From: Fragum whitleyi | Lineage: Eukaryota > Mollusca > Bivalvia > Cardiida > Cardiidae | Direction of reading: 5' to 3' | DNA: 64,000 nt | Assembly: GCA_948146395.1 (NCBI GenBank) | Contig: OX411556.1 | Location: forward strand, 31,509,056-31,573,055 | Shown here: positions 1 through 10,950 of the stretch, piece by piece | How positions within the stretch are numbered: the stretch's first letter is position 1 | Layout: each line of letters starts with the position of its first letter | Made by a program: the position numbers and the translations under genes | Notes under the pieces: generated by a model | Told to the model about the DNA's origin: nothing | Seen by the model: only the letters and a program-made list of their open reading frames with translations | The model's database searches: none

Positions 1-348
1 TATGAAACCAATTTGCCAGCCAATCAGAATACACGAAACCTATTATATTAAATTATTTCTTTATATCAAGTATTTGGGTATTCACTATTTATAATGGTGT
101 AAATTTAGAAACCCATTTACTTCTAAACTTAATGATAAAATGATAAAATATAACAAAGTGTACAGGTATCATAATTAGGTGGTTTCTTTTACCGTGCTAC
201 AAAAAAAATCAATCTAATTTCAAAACATGCTTTATATAGACAAAGATTATATCCAGGATCAATATAATAAAATGAATGTCAACAAAATAAATTAAATTTC
301 ACTTCCATTTCCCACGCATGTTCTTTTTGGGTGGTGTAGGGGTAAATA

Positions 349-378
<30 letters not shown>
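1..378. other. AT-rich sequence, nothing recognised
   Basis: No gene or repeat was recognised before the CT microsatellite. Confidence 0.4.
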
Positions 379-526
<148 letters not shown>

Positions 527-599
527 ATAAAAAACCTCAAATTTCTCGTCCTTCATTTTGATTTTCACGAACAATAACTTAACCAAATTTGACATTCAC

Positions 600-665
600 A
601 CTTAATATGAAATTTATAGAAATTTAACCCCGGCGCTCTACCACTGCGCTATGACGACGGGTAAA
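600..665 (-). repeat. tRNA-like SINE head fragment
   Basis: Read on the minus strand, the segment resembles the A-box part of a tRNA-derived SINE (TAGCGCAGTGGTAGAGCG) like the head at 4357. Only the first part of the head is present. Confidence 0.5.
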
Positions 666-899
666 AACGGGTCTACATATTCTAAACATATGTACACAAT
701 TATTTTTTAATAGGTTAACTAAAAAGGGAAGATTTTTAATTGGGTATTGAAACTTTGGCTATGATATACTTACTAATAACCTTCATTCATATAAAGAAGC
801 CATAGAAATGACCTTGTTATTGTAATACACTTATTCAATTTAAATGATATTTTTCAACAAGACGATACAAATTCAACGTAACACTAGAAAAAGGGGGTA

Positions 900-1330
900 A
901 TACTGGGTTCTTTAATGTTTTTCGGTGGTTTATCGAGAAATAACGGTAGATTATCACTTGATAAACTCACCACAAAAGCAGTGAAATTATCAAAATCTTA
1001 TACCCTGCTTTTGTGCATTTCATCCTATCTGACGTCATCTATGCGGGGCGAAATAAGTGACGTCACAATGAACGTTGCATAGCAAACACGCGCAAAATGA
1101 CGCACTTTACGAAAATATGTCCTAGAAATTTCACATTTTGTCTCATTTTTGCAATAAAGAAATAGAATAATCGTTTGTTTTTCGAGTAAGATCGATTAAT
1201 ATTTCATTTCGTGAGAAACAAAAGCTATATTTTCACTCGTGGCTCTGCCACTCGTGATAATATAGCTTTTGTTGTTCACTCAATGAAATATAAATCGATC
1301 TTACACTTAAACAAACGATTATTCTCTATG
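900..1330. repeat. Fold-back repeat family R2
   Basis: A dispersed repeat with a large inverted repeat at its right part. AGAATAATCGTTTG at about 1164 pairs with CAAACGATTATTCT ending at 1325, and both arms continue through the AAAGCTATAT / ATATAGCTTT block around a GTGGCTCTGCCAC apex. Related copies lie at about 14150-14450, 27840-28280 and 41940-42120. No coding capacity. Confidence 0.7.
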
Positions 1331-1419
1331 TATTGCTTGTTTTGAAATAGTAATCTAAACAATAACCTGACCATACAGGTGCATCATCGTACAAATTCAT
1401 TGGAAGGACCTTGTTAAAA

Positions 1420-1650
1420 ACGCTTTGCGTGCAGAATGACAAAACGGTGCAAAACAATAACATAATCATACATGTGCATGATCCTACAAAGCCATAAGGA
1501 ATGGCCTTGTTTTAAAACGCCGTGTGAACAGGATGAGAAAACGGGACAAACTTTTGCAAATTATACCCGTTTTGCACGCAAACATACGTGCAAAGCGGGG
1601 TATGTTTGCAAACAGTTAGCACCGCTTTGTCATTCTCATCGCAAGGCGTG
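1420..1650. repeat. Fold-back family R3, degenerate
   Basis: Two degraded units carrying R3 landmarks (CAGAATGACAAAACGG, and TTTTGCACGCAAACATACGTGCAAAGCGGGG). The family is clearer at 6947 and 44603. Confidence 0.55.
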
Positions 1651-2190
1651 AGTTTCTTTGAATAAATGTGATCCATCATGAAAAAAGGGACAAGAAGGAA
1701 GATCTTGTATTGGAATCACTGAAGATGCAGACTGAACTGGAAGGGTTCGAGATTATAAAACTCTTCTCATATGAGAATTTCCTCAAATGGAATCCGAGCA
1801 AATTTTCCCCATTTAAACTAGTTTTAATGCAGGAAAAAACAAAGATAAATTTGTTATTGAATTATATCCGTAACATTCATACAGATGAAAGTAAAACACG
1901 AGAAAAATATTAAAAACGAAGTTTGGGGAAATTCTCTATTAAATAATGAAAAAATTTCTATAATCCATTTTTTTGCTCTCGCTAGATTTACTGTATCAAG
2001 AATGGTCATTCTACCTTACACTATTACAGCAGTTGTCGAAAACTTACATTGAATGGCAATACCTTATCCCATCTCTTCCGTAGATGAAAAATTGAAAAAA
2101 AAGATATCAGAACTGCGTTTAAAATCAAATGAAGGCAAAACGTTTAAGAAAGCGCTGAAATCGTGGACTGATTTACTCTTATTTAATAAA
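1650..2190. other. No gene recognised
   Basis: Short open frames (81 aa from 1668, 65 aa from 2053) show no recognisable domain and overlap repeat-like sequence. I see nothing supportable here. Confidence 0.4.
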
Positions 2191-2322
2191 GTCTGTGCGC
2201 GGTTTGAAGATTTTGGCAGGGTTTTCAAACGATTTTTGGGGCGTTTTTGAGTGACAGGAGTGATTGTTTTCAATGAAATGAATGGAGCGGTGAGCAATAA
2301 ATTCAAGTGAAGTTAACGCCCG
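2190..2322 (+). repeat. R1 MITE fragment
   Basis: Contains R1 internal landmarks: an ACGATTTTTGGGGCG-like block and AATGAATGGAGCGGTGAG. A second R1 fragment with the matching terminus lies at 3395-3518, beyond the H element at 2325. The two may be one copy split by that insertion. Confidence 0.5.
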
Positions 2323-2324
2323 GC

Positions 2325-3360
2325 TTTTTAGCTCACCTGAGCACGAAGTGCTAAAAGTGGGCTACTGTGGTCGGGTGTTGTCCGGCGTCCGTCTTCCATC
2401 GACCGGCGTCCATCGTCCGTCGTTAATTTTTACCTTGTGTGCACCCAAGAGGCCACATTTTTTTGCCTAAATATTCTGAAACTTGGTAAGAATGTTCGCC
2501 ATCTCGACAAAGGTCAAAATTAGGTCAATAAGGGATCGAGAGGTCAATTTTTAGAAAAATCATTCTGTGCACTCTAGAGGTCACATTTTTTCACCCAAAT
2601 GTCCTGAAACTTGGCCAGAATGTTTGTCCGCATCAAATCTCAGTCAAGTTTGAAATTTGGTCAAGTGGGGTCAAAAATCGGGTCAAGGGGTCAAAATTTA
2701 GAAAAACCTTGTACACACTCTACAGGTCACATTTTGGTTCAAATGTCTTGAGCCAAAGTATGATTGTCTTCATCAAATCTTGGTCAAGTTTGAAATGGGT
2801 CAAGTGGGGTCAAAATGGGGTAAAGGGGTTAAATTTTAGAAAACCATGCGTGCACTCTAGAGGCCCTTTTTTTGCCAAAAAGGATTTGAACCTCGGTCAG
2901 AATGTTTTTCTCCATGAAATCAAATTTCAGTTCGATATTGGTTAAAGTGGGTAAAAAATTAGGTCAAGGGGTCAAATTGTAGAAAACCTTATGAACAATC
3001 TGGAGTAAACATCTTATGAAACTTTGTCAGAATGTTTGTCTATTTGAAACCTAGGTCAAGTTCGAAATTGGGTCAAGTGGGGTCAAAAATGAGGTCAATG
3101 TTTCAAATTAATGAAAATCCTTGTGTGCATTCTTGGATTAAAAATTATGTCTCTTGGTCAGAATGATTGTATTGCAATCTTATACAAGTTGGAAAGAAGG
3201 CCAAAAAATAGGACACCTTCAAATATCAGATTTCTTTTTAGTACTTTAGAGGCAACATATTTTACTCTAATGTTTGACTTCCTGATATCTTTGACTTTTT
3301 TTTGGATTGAAAGCTTTGAAATGTTACAACATCGGCCTTGGGAATAAAGAGGTGTCATTA
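2325..3360 (-). mobile_element. Helitron-like/pearl-like repeat (family H), copy 1
   Basis: On the minus strand the element ends in a hairpin (AGCACTTCGTGCT) followed by CAGGTGAG and CTAA. It consists of diverged tandem blocks of roughly 110-130 bases carrying the phrases ACTTGGTCAGAATG and GGTCAAGTGGGGTCAAA. No transposase or helicase coding is visible, so it would be non-autonomous. The terminal hairpin plus CTRR recalls Helitrons, and the core tandem repeats recall bivalve 'pearl' elements. That assignment is inference. Confidence 0.55.
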
Positions 3361-3394
3361 TAATAGAGACGTTAAAGTCATGGTGCCTTTTGAA

Positions 3395-3518
3395 CGATTT
3401 CAAAATAGTTCCGAACAATGTCGGAGTGTGTCTGATTGATTCGAGTGAGTGTTTTGAATGCACCGAAGGGAGCCATGAGCGAGCGGTTTGGTAGATGCTA
3501 GTGTCAACCTAACTGTAG
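3395..3518 (+). repeat. R1 MITE terminal fragment
   Basis: Ends in a GTGTCAACCTAACTGTAG-like R1 terminus, preceded by GATTCGAGTGAGTGTTTTGAATG. It may be the other half of the copy at 2190. Confidence 0.55.
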
Positions 3519-3839
3519 TTGGCCACTGCATCATGACTATGCAAATATCGCACAAGTTAAAACTTGTTAGAATGCACCTTTGTGAACGTTCTCACTTCGT
3601 TTTCTTCGAGAGGACTTTGTCAATTTTAAAACGTGATCTTTGTCAAGGTTTAATTGTTCCCAAGTGATATACTAGAAAGCTGCCAATACCTTAATAAACA
3701 TACACCAAGAGAACAAATATTTGCTCTACCAAGACCAATTAATACGCAGTTAAAATATGTATGTTTAATTGAAAACTGATCAAGTGGTCTTCAATAACTC
3801 ACTGGACGAGGTTTAGAATGTAAGGCGCGACCTGTTTCG

Positions 3840-4021
3840 ATTGAATCTTGAGGTAAAGTCATTAACCCTAATTCTTCTGAAAGCAAATGATGGTTCAAAC
3901 TAATTGCCAATATTTGAATCTGATTGATATGAACTTTGTAATTTTGCTATGTGTGCAAAAAGCACATTTGAATGCAAATAAAATGATTTGTATTGTATTG
4001 TATTGTATTGTATTGTATTGA
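3840..4021 (+). mobile_element. Non-LTR retrotransposon 3' end fragment
   Basis: AATGCAAATAAAATGATTTG is followed by five or six TATTG units (3990-4021). A short 3' UTR closing in a pentanucleotide tandem tail is typical of CR1/L2-like LINEs. The LINE ending at 18046 closes in the same manner with TGTTC units. No reverse transcriptase remains here and the 5' limit is unclear. Confidence 0.5.
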
Positions 4022-4052
4022 TATTGGTGAGACATTAAGCCAAAACGACACA

Positions 4053-4290
4053 TAGGCCCGAGGTTATAAAACTTTTCTCAGGCTCAATACAAAATTTTCT
4101 CAAATTTCACTTTGAGATTAAAGCAGTAATTCTGTTTAAATACAGATTTTAACGTATTAACATAAAATATTATATTAATAAGTTGTTATAAATAACAACT
4201 TATTAATATTATCTTTTTATTTTAATACATTTATTTTAATTTAAAATTTGAGAAAATTTAGCCTGAGAAAAGTTTTATAACCTTGGGCCC
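4053..4290. repeat. Palindromic MITE family R8, copy 1
   Basis: Terminal inverted repeat GGCCCGAGGTTATAAAACTT at the left matches its reverse complement at the right, ending in GGGCCC. The centre holds AAGTTGTTATAAATAACAACTT. Other copies: 6206-6451 and one arm at 55484. No coding. Confidence 0.75.
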
Positions 4291-4341
4291 AGATGAAACC
4301 ATATATCTTTCGATTTAAAGAATGACGAAAAGCGTCGACCC

Positions 4342-4356
4342 TCGCCAAACTGCGCG
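4342..4356. repeat. Target site duplication, left
   Basis: TCGCCAAACTGCGCG, repeated exactly at 4634-4648 on the other side of the SINE. Confidence 0.9.
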
Positions 4357-4633
4357 CCGCCACCATAGCGCAGTTGGTAAGGCATAAGACTTCCAATCTG
4401 GAGGTCGTGAGTTCGATCCCCGGTGGCGGCAAATATCCTTTCCGACGTTTGTCTCTCACCAATGGGTAGATAATCGTAAACCTATCTGAGATAGCAGTCG
4501 GAGGCTAGGCAAGGGTGTAATGGTAGTACAGGTGATAGAAATACCAGGAATCCATTCTTAGGTGCTCCGGCCGCCGCGATATAACTGCGAAATTGTTGAA
4601 AGCGGCGTAAAACCCATTCAAACAAACAAACAA
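4357..4633 (+). mobile_element. tRNA-derived SINE, full length
   Basis: A tRNA-like head (4359-4430) has an A box (TAGCGCAGTTGG), a B box (GTTCGATCC) and acceptor-like ends GCCACCA/TGGCGGC. An anticodon-like loop, CTTCCAA, suggests an origin from a glycine tRNA with anticodon TCC. The body follows and closes in a CAAACAAACAAACAA tail. Perfect 15-base direct repeats (4342-4356, 4634-4648) flank it, the hallmark of LINE-mediated insertion. The T arm does not pair well, so this is a SINE head and not a working tRNA gene. Confidence 0.88.
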
Positions 4634-4999
4634 TCGCCAAACTGCGCGATCTACGTAGACTGACCAATGTCGAAACTTTTCGCAAATAACGAATTTTCTT
4701 AATCTAGAAAGGTTATTCCACATTTCCATGTGATTATCTCCGATATACGCCTTGAGATTGACCTATGCTGGATCCAATCCCCTTTCCAAATATTTATTTT
4801 ATGGAGTTCTCAGATAGTCCCTTTTCGTGTGAAGGGTAACATAATATTATGTATCTCTACACAATCAACCCTTACTACTTTTTTGCAACTAGCTCCCGGT
4901 GCCAAAATCGGTGCACTGCAAAGCGTATGTGTTCTTTCCTCTTTCGCAAAGTATGTCCACATAGACCTGAAAAGTAGAACCAAAAAATGTTAAAATGTC

Positions 5000-5390
5000 A
5001 CACAAAATGATTATTTGCCTTGGGTAAAGAAATCGGCCGGATAAGGGTTAAGTTCGTGTAGGTTTTTACATACAAATATCTATTTGCATAAATTTGAATA
5101 CAAATAGAAAGTTATAACTACTTTAAAAATTCAGGAGCGTCTTCAAATGAAAGGACGTCAAATGTTCTTGCGAAGTCATCAATAAAGGGTCTAAAAGAAA
5201 GACTTCAGTCGTGCTGTGTGAACATTTCGGTCGATTCTAATTTCGTCGATGTAATTCTAAAACCTTGTAACTATATTTTGATCGAAAATGTAGTTACGAG
5301 GTTTTGGAATTTTAACGACGATTTTTTACGTTTAACCTAGAATGATCTTGTTAACTAACTATTTCCTGTTTGTGTGTGTGTCATTGGTAA
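5000..5390. other. Non-genic, contains a short hairpin
   Basis: No gene seen. AATTCTAAAACCTTGTAACT near 5255 is nearly complementary to AGTTACGAGGTTTTGGAATT near 5295-5315, giving a stem of about 20 pairs around ATATTTTGATCGAAAATGT. Confidence 0.5.
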
Positions 5391-5480
5391 CTGATTTCTT
5401 ACCGACTATCAGTCAAAGGGTCCCGGGTTTGATTCCGGAAGGCGATACACATCCTTTCGACATTTCTCATTGATCTGCTT
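5390..5480 (+). repeat. SINE head fragment (B box)
   Basis: Contains GGTCCCGGGTTTGATTCC, a tRNA-like B-box segment, then CACATCCTTTCGACATTTCTC as in the SINE bodies at 4357 and 11889. Truncated at both sides. Confidence 0.5.
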
Positions 5481-5544
5481 TAGAACTTATCCCCTTTTCA
5501 AATGTTTATTTTCCGGCGTTCCCATGTGGTTCTTCTTTACTCTA

Positions 5545-5670
5545 CCATTTAAAAGCCTTTCTGAATGGTTTGAGTGAGTGTTTGGAATGAATGAAAGGAG
5601 CGCTGATCAAGCGATTTAGAATGCTTTTGATCGATATTAATGTCAATTTCACAATGTTGACAACTGTATT
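5545..5670 (+). repeat. R1 MITE 3' fragment
   Basis: GGTTTGAGTGAGTGTTTGGAATG through GTCAATTTCACAATGTTGACAACTGTA, the right third of an R1 copy. It abuts the R6 element at 5671. Confidence 0.7.
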
Positions 5671-5906
5671 TGAGCCTGTGCGTGACATTTTCAACAATAT
5701 TAAATGTGCGCAAAGCAAAGACTCTGGCCAGTCTGTGCATCCACACAGTCTGACCAGAGTCTTCAATATGCGATTTGTAGGATAAGGTATTAAAGTATCT
5801 GTAGACAATAAGGCAATCCCCCACTTATCCTAAGTAGCTGTCTGGGGTGCTAAATGTTTGCACCTCACGCAAAAGTCAAATTGTTTGCTTGTCACGCACA
5901 TGCTCA
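5671..5906. repeat. R6 MITE, copy 1
   Basis: Left terminus GAGCCTGTGCGTGACATTT and a degraded inverted copy at the right end (GTCACGCACATGCTC). An internal hairpin AGACTCTGGCCAGTCTGTGC / CACAGTCTGACCAGAGTCTT is near the middle. Related copies: 10717, 12916, 25871, 36598. Confidence 0.75.
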
Positions 5907-6205
5907 TTTCTTGACCGGTTCTCCCTGGTGATTCCTATCTCTTTTTAGGGTGACGCATAAAGGCGATGATACAAGTAGAAAATAGAAAGTTTTTAGACCC
6001 ACATTTTTCATTTTCTCTCTGTCTCCATTGATTAAACAAGCAGATTTTTTTTAACGGACAAAGTTCGTTTAAATATGAAAAAAAGTCTAGTACATGTATA
6101 TATTAGGATATATTTTTATCTCGCAATTAATACAATAAATGTACAAATTAAGCTGGGTCCCAAAAAGTCAAGAGTTTTGATGAAAATCCTCCTTGTTTAA
6201 GGTTT

Positions 6206-6451
6206 CTGGGCCTGAGTTTAGAAAACTTTTCTTATTCTCAAATCAGAATTTCCTCAAATTTCAAAATGAGATTAAAGGTCTGATATTCTTGTAGTACTGT
6301 AATAAATGCATGAAAAGAAAAGAAAACATTGATTGGTTGTTATAAATAACAACTTATTGTTATTATCTTTTATGCTCATAGGGTTATTTAAATTCTAATG
6401 TTGAGAAAATTCTCAGTTGAGAAGGATATAAGTTTATAACCTCGGGCCCAG
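6206..6451. repeat. R8 palindromic MITE, copy 2
   Basis: GGGCCTGAGTTTAGAAAACTTTTCT at the left, and an inverted match ending ATAACCTCGGGCCCAGA at the right. Central GTTGTTATAAATAACAACTT is identical to the copy at 4053. Confidence 0.72.
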
Positions 6452-6524
6452 AGTCCCCTGTACTTACAACCTTACTCAAGAAGGTATGAATTACTAGAAC
6501 TGTTCAACAATTCAGCAGGCTCAT

Positions 6525-6526
<2 letters not shown>

Positions 6527-6588
<62 letters not shown>

Positions 6589-6845
6589 TGAGTTTTTTAT
6601 GCCGCTTTCAACATTTTTGTAGTTATATCGCGGCGGCTTGAGCACTTAACAATGAATTCCTGGTATTTCTCTCACCAGTACAACCATCACATCCTTTCTT
6701 AGCCTCCAGCTGCTATCTCACATAGGTCTACGATTATCAACCCATTGATGAGAGACTGAAAGAATGAGTGCCGCCGTCGGGGATCGAACCCGGGACCTCT
6801 AGATTAACTGGCCGAAGCGCTACCAACTGCGCTTTGACGTTGGCT
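6527..6845 (-). mobile_element. tRNA-derived SINE, reverse orientation
   Basis: Minus-strand copy of the same SINE type as 4357. The tRNA-like head, with B box GGTTCGATCCC and A box near AAGCGCAGTTGGTAGCGC, lies at about 6770-6845. The body ends GAAAGCGGCATAAAA and the tail is a (GATT/AATC)n run at 6527-6587. Tail units differ from the CAAA tail at 4633. Confidence 0.82.
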
Positions 6846-6946
6846 CCTCATTATGATAGATGGAACTGAATTATAAATTATTGTAAATAAATTGTTTGAG
6901 CTGCTATTGTCGTCTTGACGTTTAACTATTGATTGCACTGATTTCA

Positions 6947-7087
6947 ACCAGCCCTGTGTTCAGGATGACAAAACGGTACAAACAGTTAACCAACTGTACC
7001 CCGCTTTGCACGCTAGCGCACGTGCAAAGCGGGGTATAATTGGCGAACAGTTTTCGCCGTTTTGACATCCTGAACGCAGGGCTGGTT
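6947..7087. repeat. R3 palindromic element
   Basis: Almost perfect long palindrome. AACCAGCCCTGTGTTCAGGA at the left pairs with TCCTGAACGCAGGGCTGGTT at the right. The core is CCCCGCTTTGCACG / CGTGCAAAGCGGGG. It has no coding capacity. Other copies: 12288, 32765, 44603, and weak ones at 1420, 14470 and 54518. Confidence 0.8.
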
Positions 7088-7089
7088 AA

Positions 7090-8285
7090 TTTATTCTTTT
7101 TGGTACTTATTCGCCCTTAATCCAATTTATTATTCCTTTGACAATTACGAGGTGAGACGCTAATTATCAATATTTATGTGTTCATATTTCATAAAGCCTT
7201 AGCGAGCTCACGCCTGATTAGCCAATTTTGTATGGAAATTTGTGAAATATCAGCTAAATCGTTGGTACATAGGTAGCGCACTCCAGACTAATAATTTTTG
7301 TATGGGAAATTTTAAAATATCTGCAAAATCGTTGGTAAATAAATTCAATTATTCAAAGATAAAAAAAAAAAAAAAAAAAAAAAAAAAACTGCTGAAATTT
7401 TAAAACGCAATTTTTGTTTAATGTGCATTTCTAACTTTGTGTGACTTAAACACATTTGTGACCTATTACCCGAAAATGAATCATTACTGGGATTTTTGGT
7501 GAACGAACGTCGTTCACCAGTGTTATATACCATGTCAGGAAAATCCTGTTGGATGTTAATACATTTGAAATAAAGTAGCGCCTCTTAAAATTCAATTTAG
7601 TATCTTTCAACATTTTTCTCCGCAAAATCACTTTTTATTTCTTTAATGGCGTGTTTCTAGTTTTCTTTATCAAGTGAAGATAATGAAAATTCGCCTTGAT
7701 AAACAAAATATGATCTTGCAATGTTTATCAAGGGAATTTTTGATCGGCGTAAGCTTGTCGAGAGTTTAAAACAAAAACAAAGTTTGTGTCCAAACACCGA
7801 AGAGACAGATACTATGTTTTTGACCCAAGCCTTCGCTGGTGCAACTTGTAGTAATTAGCCGGAAATACGTGTTTATCTAGGTCGTGTCCTCTTGAACTTA
7901 CATTCGGCAATACTCGGGCGATCTCCGACGGCTCCGAGTTAAATGTAGGTTACAGGAATCGGCCGAGTTGAGACGAATGACACATCAAGACACCTTGTGT
8001 CATTAGAACGCGGTTTTACATAACTTTTCAACTAGCGACAGTTAGTCTCGAGACGGGTTTTAAGAATGATTCGACATGTGTTTTACATGTACAATCTTTC
8101 TTGTATCTTTTATTTGGATAGGGGTGAACGTCGCTATTAAGATTTTTCTGTAAAATTGCGTTGGCTGAAGTAGGGCTTATTCCCAGCGAAAACGTTTCGT
8201 ATTCGTCTATCTCAGAAGCGAATATTGCCGAATACCAAATTCGACAGGCACGGGAGATATTTCATTGGGGCCATTCTACTTTGCA
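7090..8285. other. No gene recognised
   Basis: Contains a poly-A run (about 7360-7388) and otherwise unremarkable sequence. Short frames here have no recognisable domains. Confidence 0.4.
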
Positions 8286-8288
8286 TTT

Positions 8289-8580
8289 TTATGCCCCCGT
8301 ATCGAGAGATCGGGGGCATATTGTTTTACTCATGTCCGTCTGTCTGTCTGTCTGTCTATCCGTCTGTCCGTCCGTCTGTCTGTCCGTCCGTCCGTCTGTC
8401 CGTCCGTCTGTCCGAAAACTAAACCCGAAAACTTAACCTTTGCCTTTTCTCCAAAAGTATTTGACATACAAAGCTGTACACCAAAGTCAAGGTTATGTGA
8501 CAAGGTCAAGGTCATGTGACAAGGTCAAGGACATCTGTCAAAGTCAAACTTTAAAAAAATGCTGTTCCGGGGGCATTCGT
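8289..8580. repeat. MITE-like repeat with ATGCCCCC ends
   Basis: Starts TATGCCCCCGTATC and ends GGGGGCAT (8571-8578). Within it lie a CCGTC/TGTC tandem run (8335-8413) and a minisatellite AAGGTCAAGGTCATGTGAC (about 8480-8545). The open frames over the tandem run are low-complexity artefacts. Confidence 0.6.
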
Positions 8581-9290
8581 GTTTCATTTCAATCTGTAAA
8601 ACCATATCAATTCAAAATTCTATTTGAAAATTAAATAAATGATAGCTAAATATTCAACCCTAGATACCACTCAAATTGACGAGTATATATTGCCGTGGTC
8701 AAGGGGGGACCAGATCCGTCATGCACTTGTTTACAATTCGACAGGCGGGTTTAGTTGTTAAATCATTCGGAAAAGTCATTGCGTTTTTTACAGAAATCAT
8801 AAAAATCTTAATCGATGAATAAAAACTGGTTCCATCCTTTCCAAAATACGTTTAGAATTTTTTAACTACAGTTTAAGAAAAAACTAGCTCCGAGAAGAAA
8901 AGTCTAATATCAGCCGCAATACTGTAATAAGATATCTAAAGTGAGTGATTTTACAAGCATCCAAACTCTTGAATGTAAACAATATGTTCTCGTGCAAAAA
9001 ATAAACCGACAATTGTAAGGATTCTCAATTCTTATTGGGAGGAAAGTCGGGAGGAAAAAAACAGGGTATTATACTTAAACTATTTGTTCATGCAATTATT
9101 ACCTCCATTTGAAAAAATAAACTTCTTAAATAAGATTCTTATTCGCTTTTGACGTGGAAATTACGTTACAAAAATAATATTTATAAAGACTGTAAGTATG
9201 CAATTTACTATGAAGCAATTATTTAATATAAAACGTTATACTTTAATTTCTAAACCTTAAACAGAAATTATCTATGAATTATACTAGTAA
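8580..9290. other. No gene or repeat recognised
   Basis: AT-rich sequence in which I see nothing supportable. Confidence 0.35.
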
Positions 9291-9625
9291 GGCACTAGAC
9301 CTCCTTTAACCTATACTCGAATCCCAACCCAGGCAGGAATTTTCAACTAGAAGTGAACTGGTAAGAAACCCAGAGGTAGCTTCGCGAGTATCGGTGCTTT
9401 ACACTGGGCACAATAAAGAACCAAGGAGGTCTTTTCGTAGAAGAGCTAGGGGCGTATGAACCCGGATTTCCTCGAATCCGCTTCTTTCTCTCTCATGGTC
9501 CTTACCATATATGCCTAGAGCACGGAGGGACCTAAATCCTACAAACACACACTTTAACCTATAAAGTCGCTCATATGGGCATATGCTACGGTAGAGACGA
9601 TAAATAAACGGAAATACACACTTTA
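9290..9625. repeat. Unclassified dispersed repeat
   Basis: Includes GTCGCTCATATGGGCATATGCTACGGTAGAGACGATAAATA (given here only as landmarks GTCGCTCATATG and GACGATAAATA), which recurs at about 48866-48905. A direct repeat CACACTTTAACCTATA flanks that block (9548, 9615). Class unknown. Confidence 0.45.
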
Positions 9626-10385
9626 ACCTATACCTAAATATTTCTCATCCTGCAGTGTTATAAAATTGAATAACGACATAAGTGTCAACCACGGAAGTGG
9701 TTTTGGCTTCAGATATGATCAAAATGAATCTCTCAGGTTATGGTTCAAAATACTATTAATAAGTTAACAAATCATAACTTTAAACAATGAGTACAGTTCA
9801 GGACTGACTGATATTCATAGGTGTTTCTTAGGTTGGTACTCAAAGACCTTTTCATCCTCTGAGAAGAAACAAAGATAGATAAAAATTAAGTTAAAACAAA
9901 TACAACAAATTTACTTGAAATAAGCTTAAACATGATAACAATTACTTTTGTAAAAACAAACACCATTGGATATAGGTTGAAGACAGTTTTAGATAAGATT
10001 AAATCGTTCTCTCCATTTATGTTTAATTAATAAATTTACCTATTTCAAGTGTGTAAAAGAAATTTTCACAGAGTAACAACTCATATTCTAACAAATATTT
10101 TTCTAACAGGATTTTCCCCATCTTTCCCTTTCTTTGAATTTGCATTGAAATTTCCGAATAACGGAAATTTTGTCAAGACAATTCCTCTCCCCCCCTTTTT
10201 TTAAAATTATTTTTACATTCATAGTTTCTCTTTTGTAATTGAATTCAATATATAATTCTAGAATGCCATCAAGTTCGTTCACCATCAGTACTTTCAGTGC
10301 TTTGATTTAAAACTGAAATGTCGCACGAGTCGGAACGACCGTTCTAGATCCATGAAATCACGCAAATGCAAAAAGTTTTGATTCT
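9625..10385. other. No gene recognised
   Basis: AT-rich sequence with no domain-bearing frame and no clear repeat. Confidence 0.35.
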
Positions 10386-10386
10386 T

Positions 10387-10676
10387 GTTACATCGTGAAA
10401 TAGACAAGATAAATGATTTTGGAATGATTTTGGAATGAAATTGAGTGAGAGTGTGTAGAGAGTTTTGAGAGAATGTAATGGGAGGTAAACCAATATCGCA
10501 TTTGGTCAGATCGATTTGATTAAAATGTTGATTATTGCGAACGTTTTCTAAACGTTTTCGAACGATTTCGGAGTGTTTTGGAGTGATTGTTTGGAGTTCA
10601 TGATTGGAGCTTTGGGCGAGTGATTTTGAATGGTTTTGATCGAGATGAGTGTCAATTTCGCTATGAGATTTACTGT
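10387..10676 (+). repeat. R1 MITE, internally deleted
   Basis: Starts TTACATCGTGAAATAGACAAG and ends GTGTCAATTTCGCTATGAGA plus TTTACTGTA. The central GGGAGGTAA block is present but the middle is shortened relative to the roughly 430-bp copies. Confidence 0.75.
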
Positions 10677-10716
10677 ATTAAAAATGTCAAAACATTCAAC
10701 AGATCCAACAAAAAAT

Positions 10717-10950
10717 GAGCCTGTGCGGGACATTTCCAACAATTTGAAATGTGTGCCAAGCAAGCACTCTAGCCAGCCTGTGCATCTGAACAGTCTGGCT
10801 AGAGTCTTTGCTTTGCACTTTGTAGATAGATTAGGTCTAGGCTGTCTTGACAGACAGCCAATATTCCTGTTGTACCGTGGAACTGTTCAGGCTGCTCAAT
10901 GTTTGCAACTCACGCGCGTTTCAATTCGTTGAAATGTCACGCACAGGCTC
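10717..10950. repeat. R6 MITE, copy 2
   Basis: Inverted termini GAGCCTGTGCGGGACATTTC (left) and GAAATGTCACGCACAGGCTC (right), internal hairpin CTAGCCAGCCTGTGCATCTG / ACAGTCTGGCTAGAGTCTTTG. Confidence 0.82.

Larger units (their letters stand above)
4313..4835. repeat. R4 family copy, split by a SINE
   Basis: Left and right pieces resemble the R4 family seen at 42131 (GTCGAAACTTTT, AATTTTCT.AATCTAGAA, GATCCAATC and a degraded CCCTTTTCGTGTGAAGGGTAACA end). The SINE at 4357-4633 interrupts it with a perfect target duplication. Confidence 0.55.

Noticed and set aside
4359..4430. Glycine tRNA gene
   Set aside because: A and B boxes are present but the T stem does not pair, and the segment is the head of a SINE with a target duplication.
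8161..8519. Cys/Ser/Val-rich proteins over 8335-8420
   Set aside because: Low-complexity frames through a CCGTC/TGTC tandem run within a repeat.
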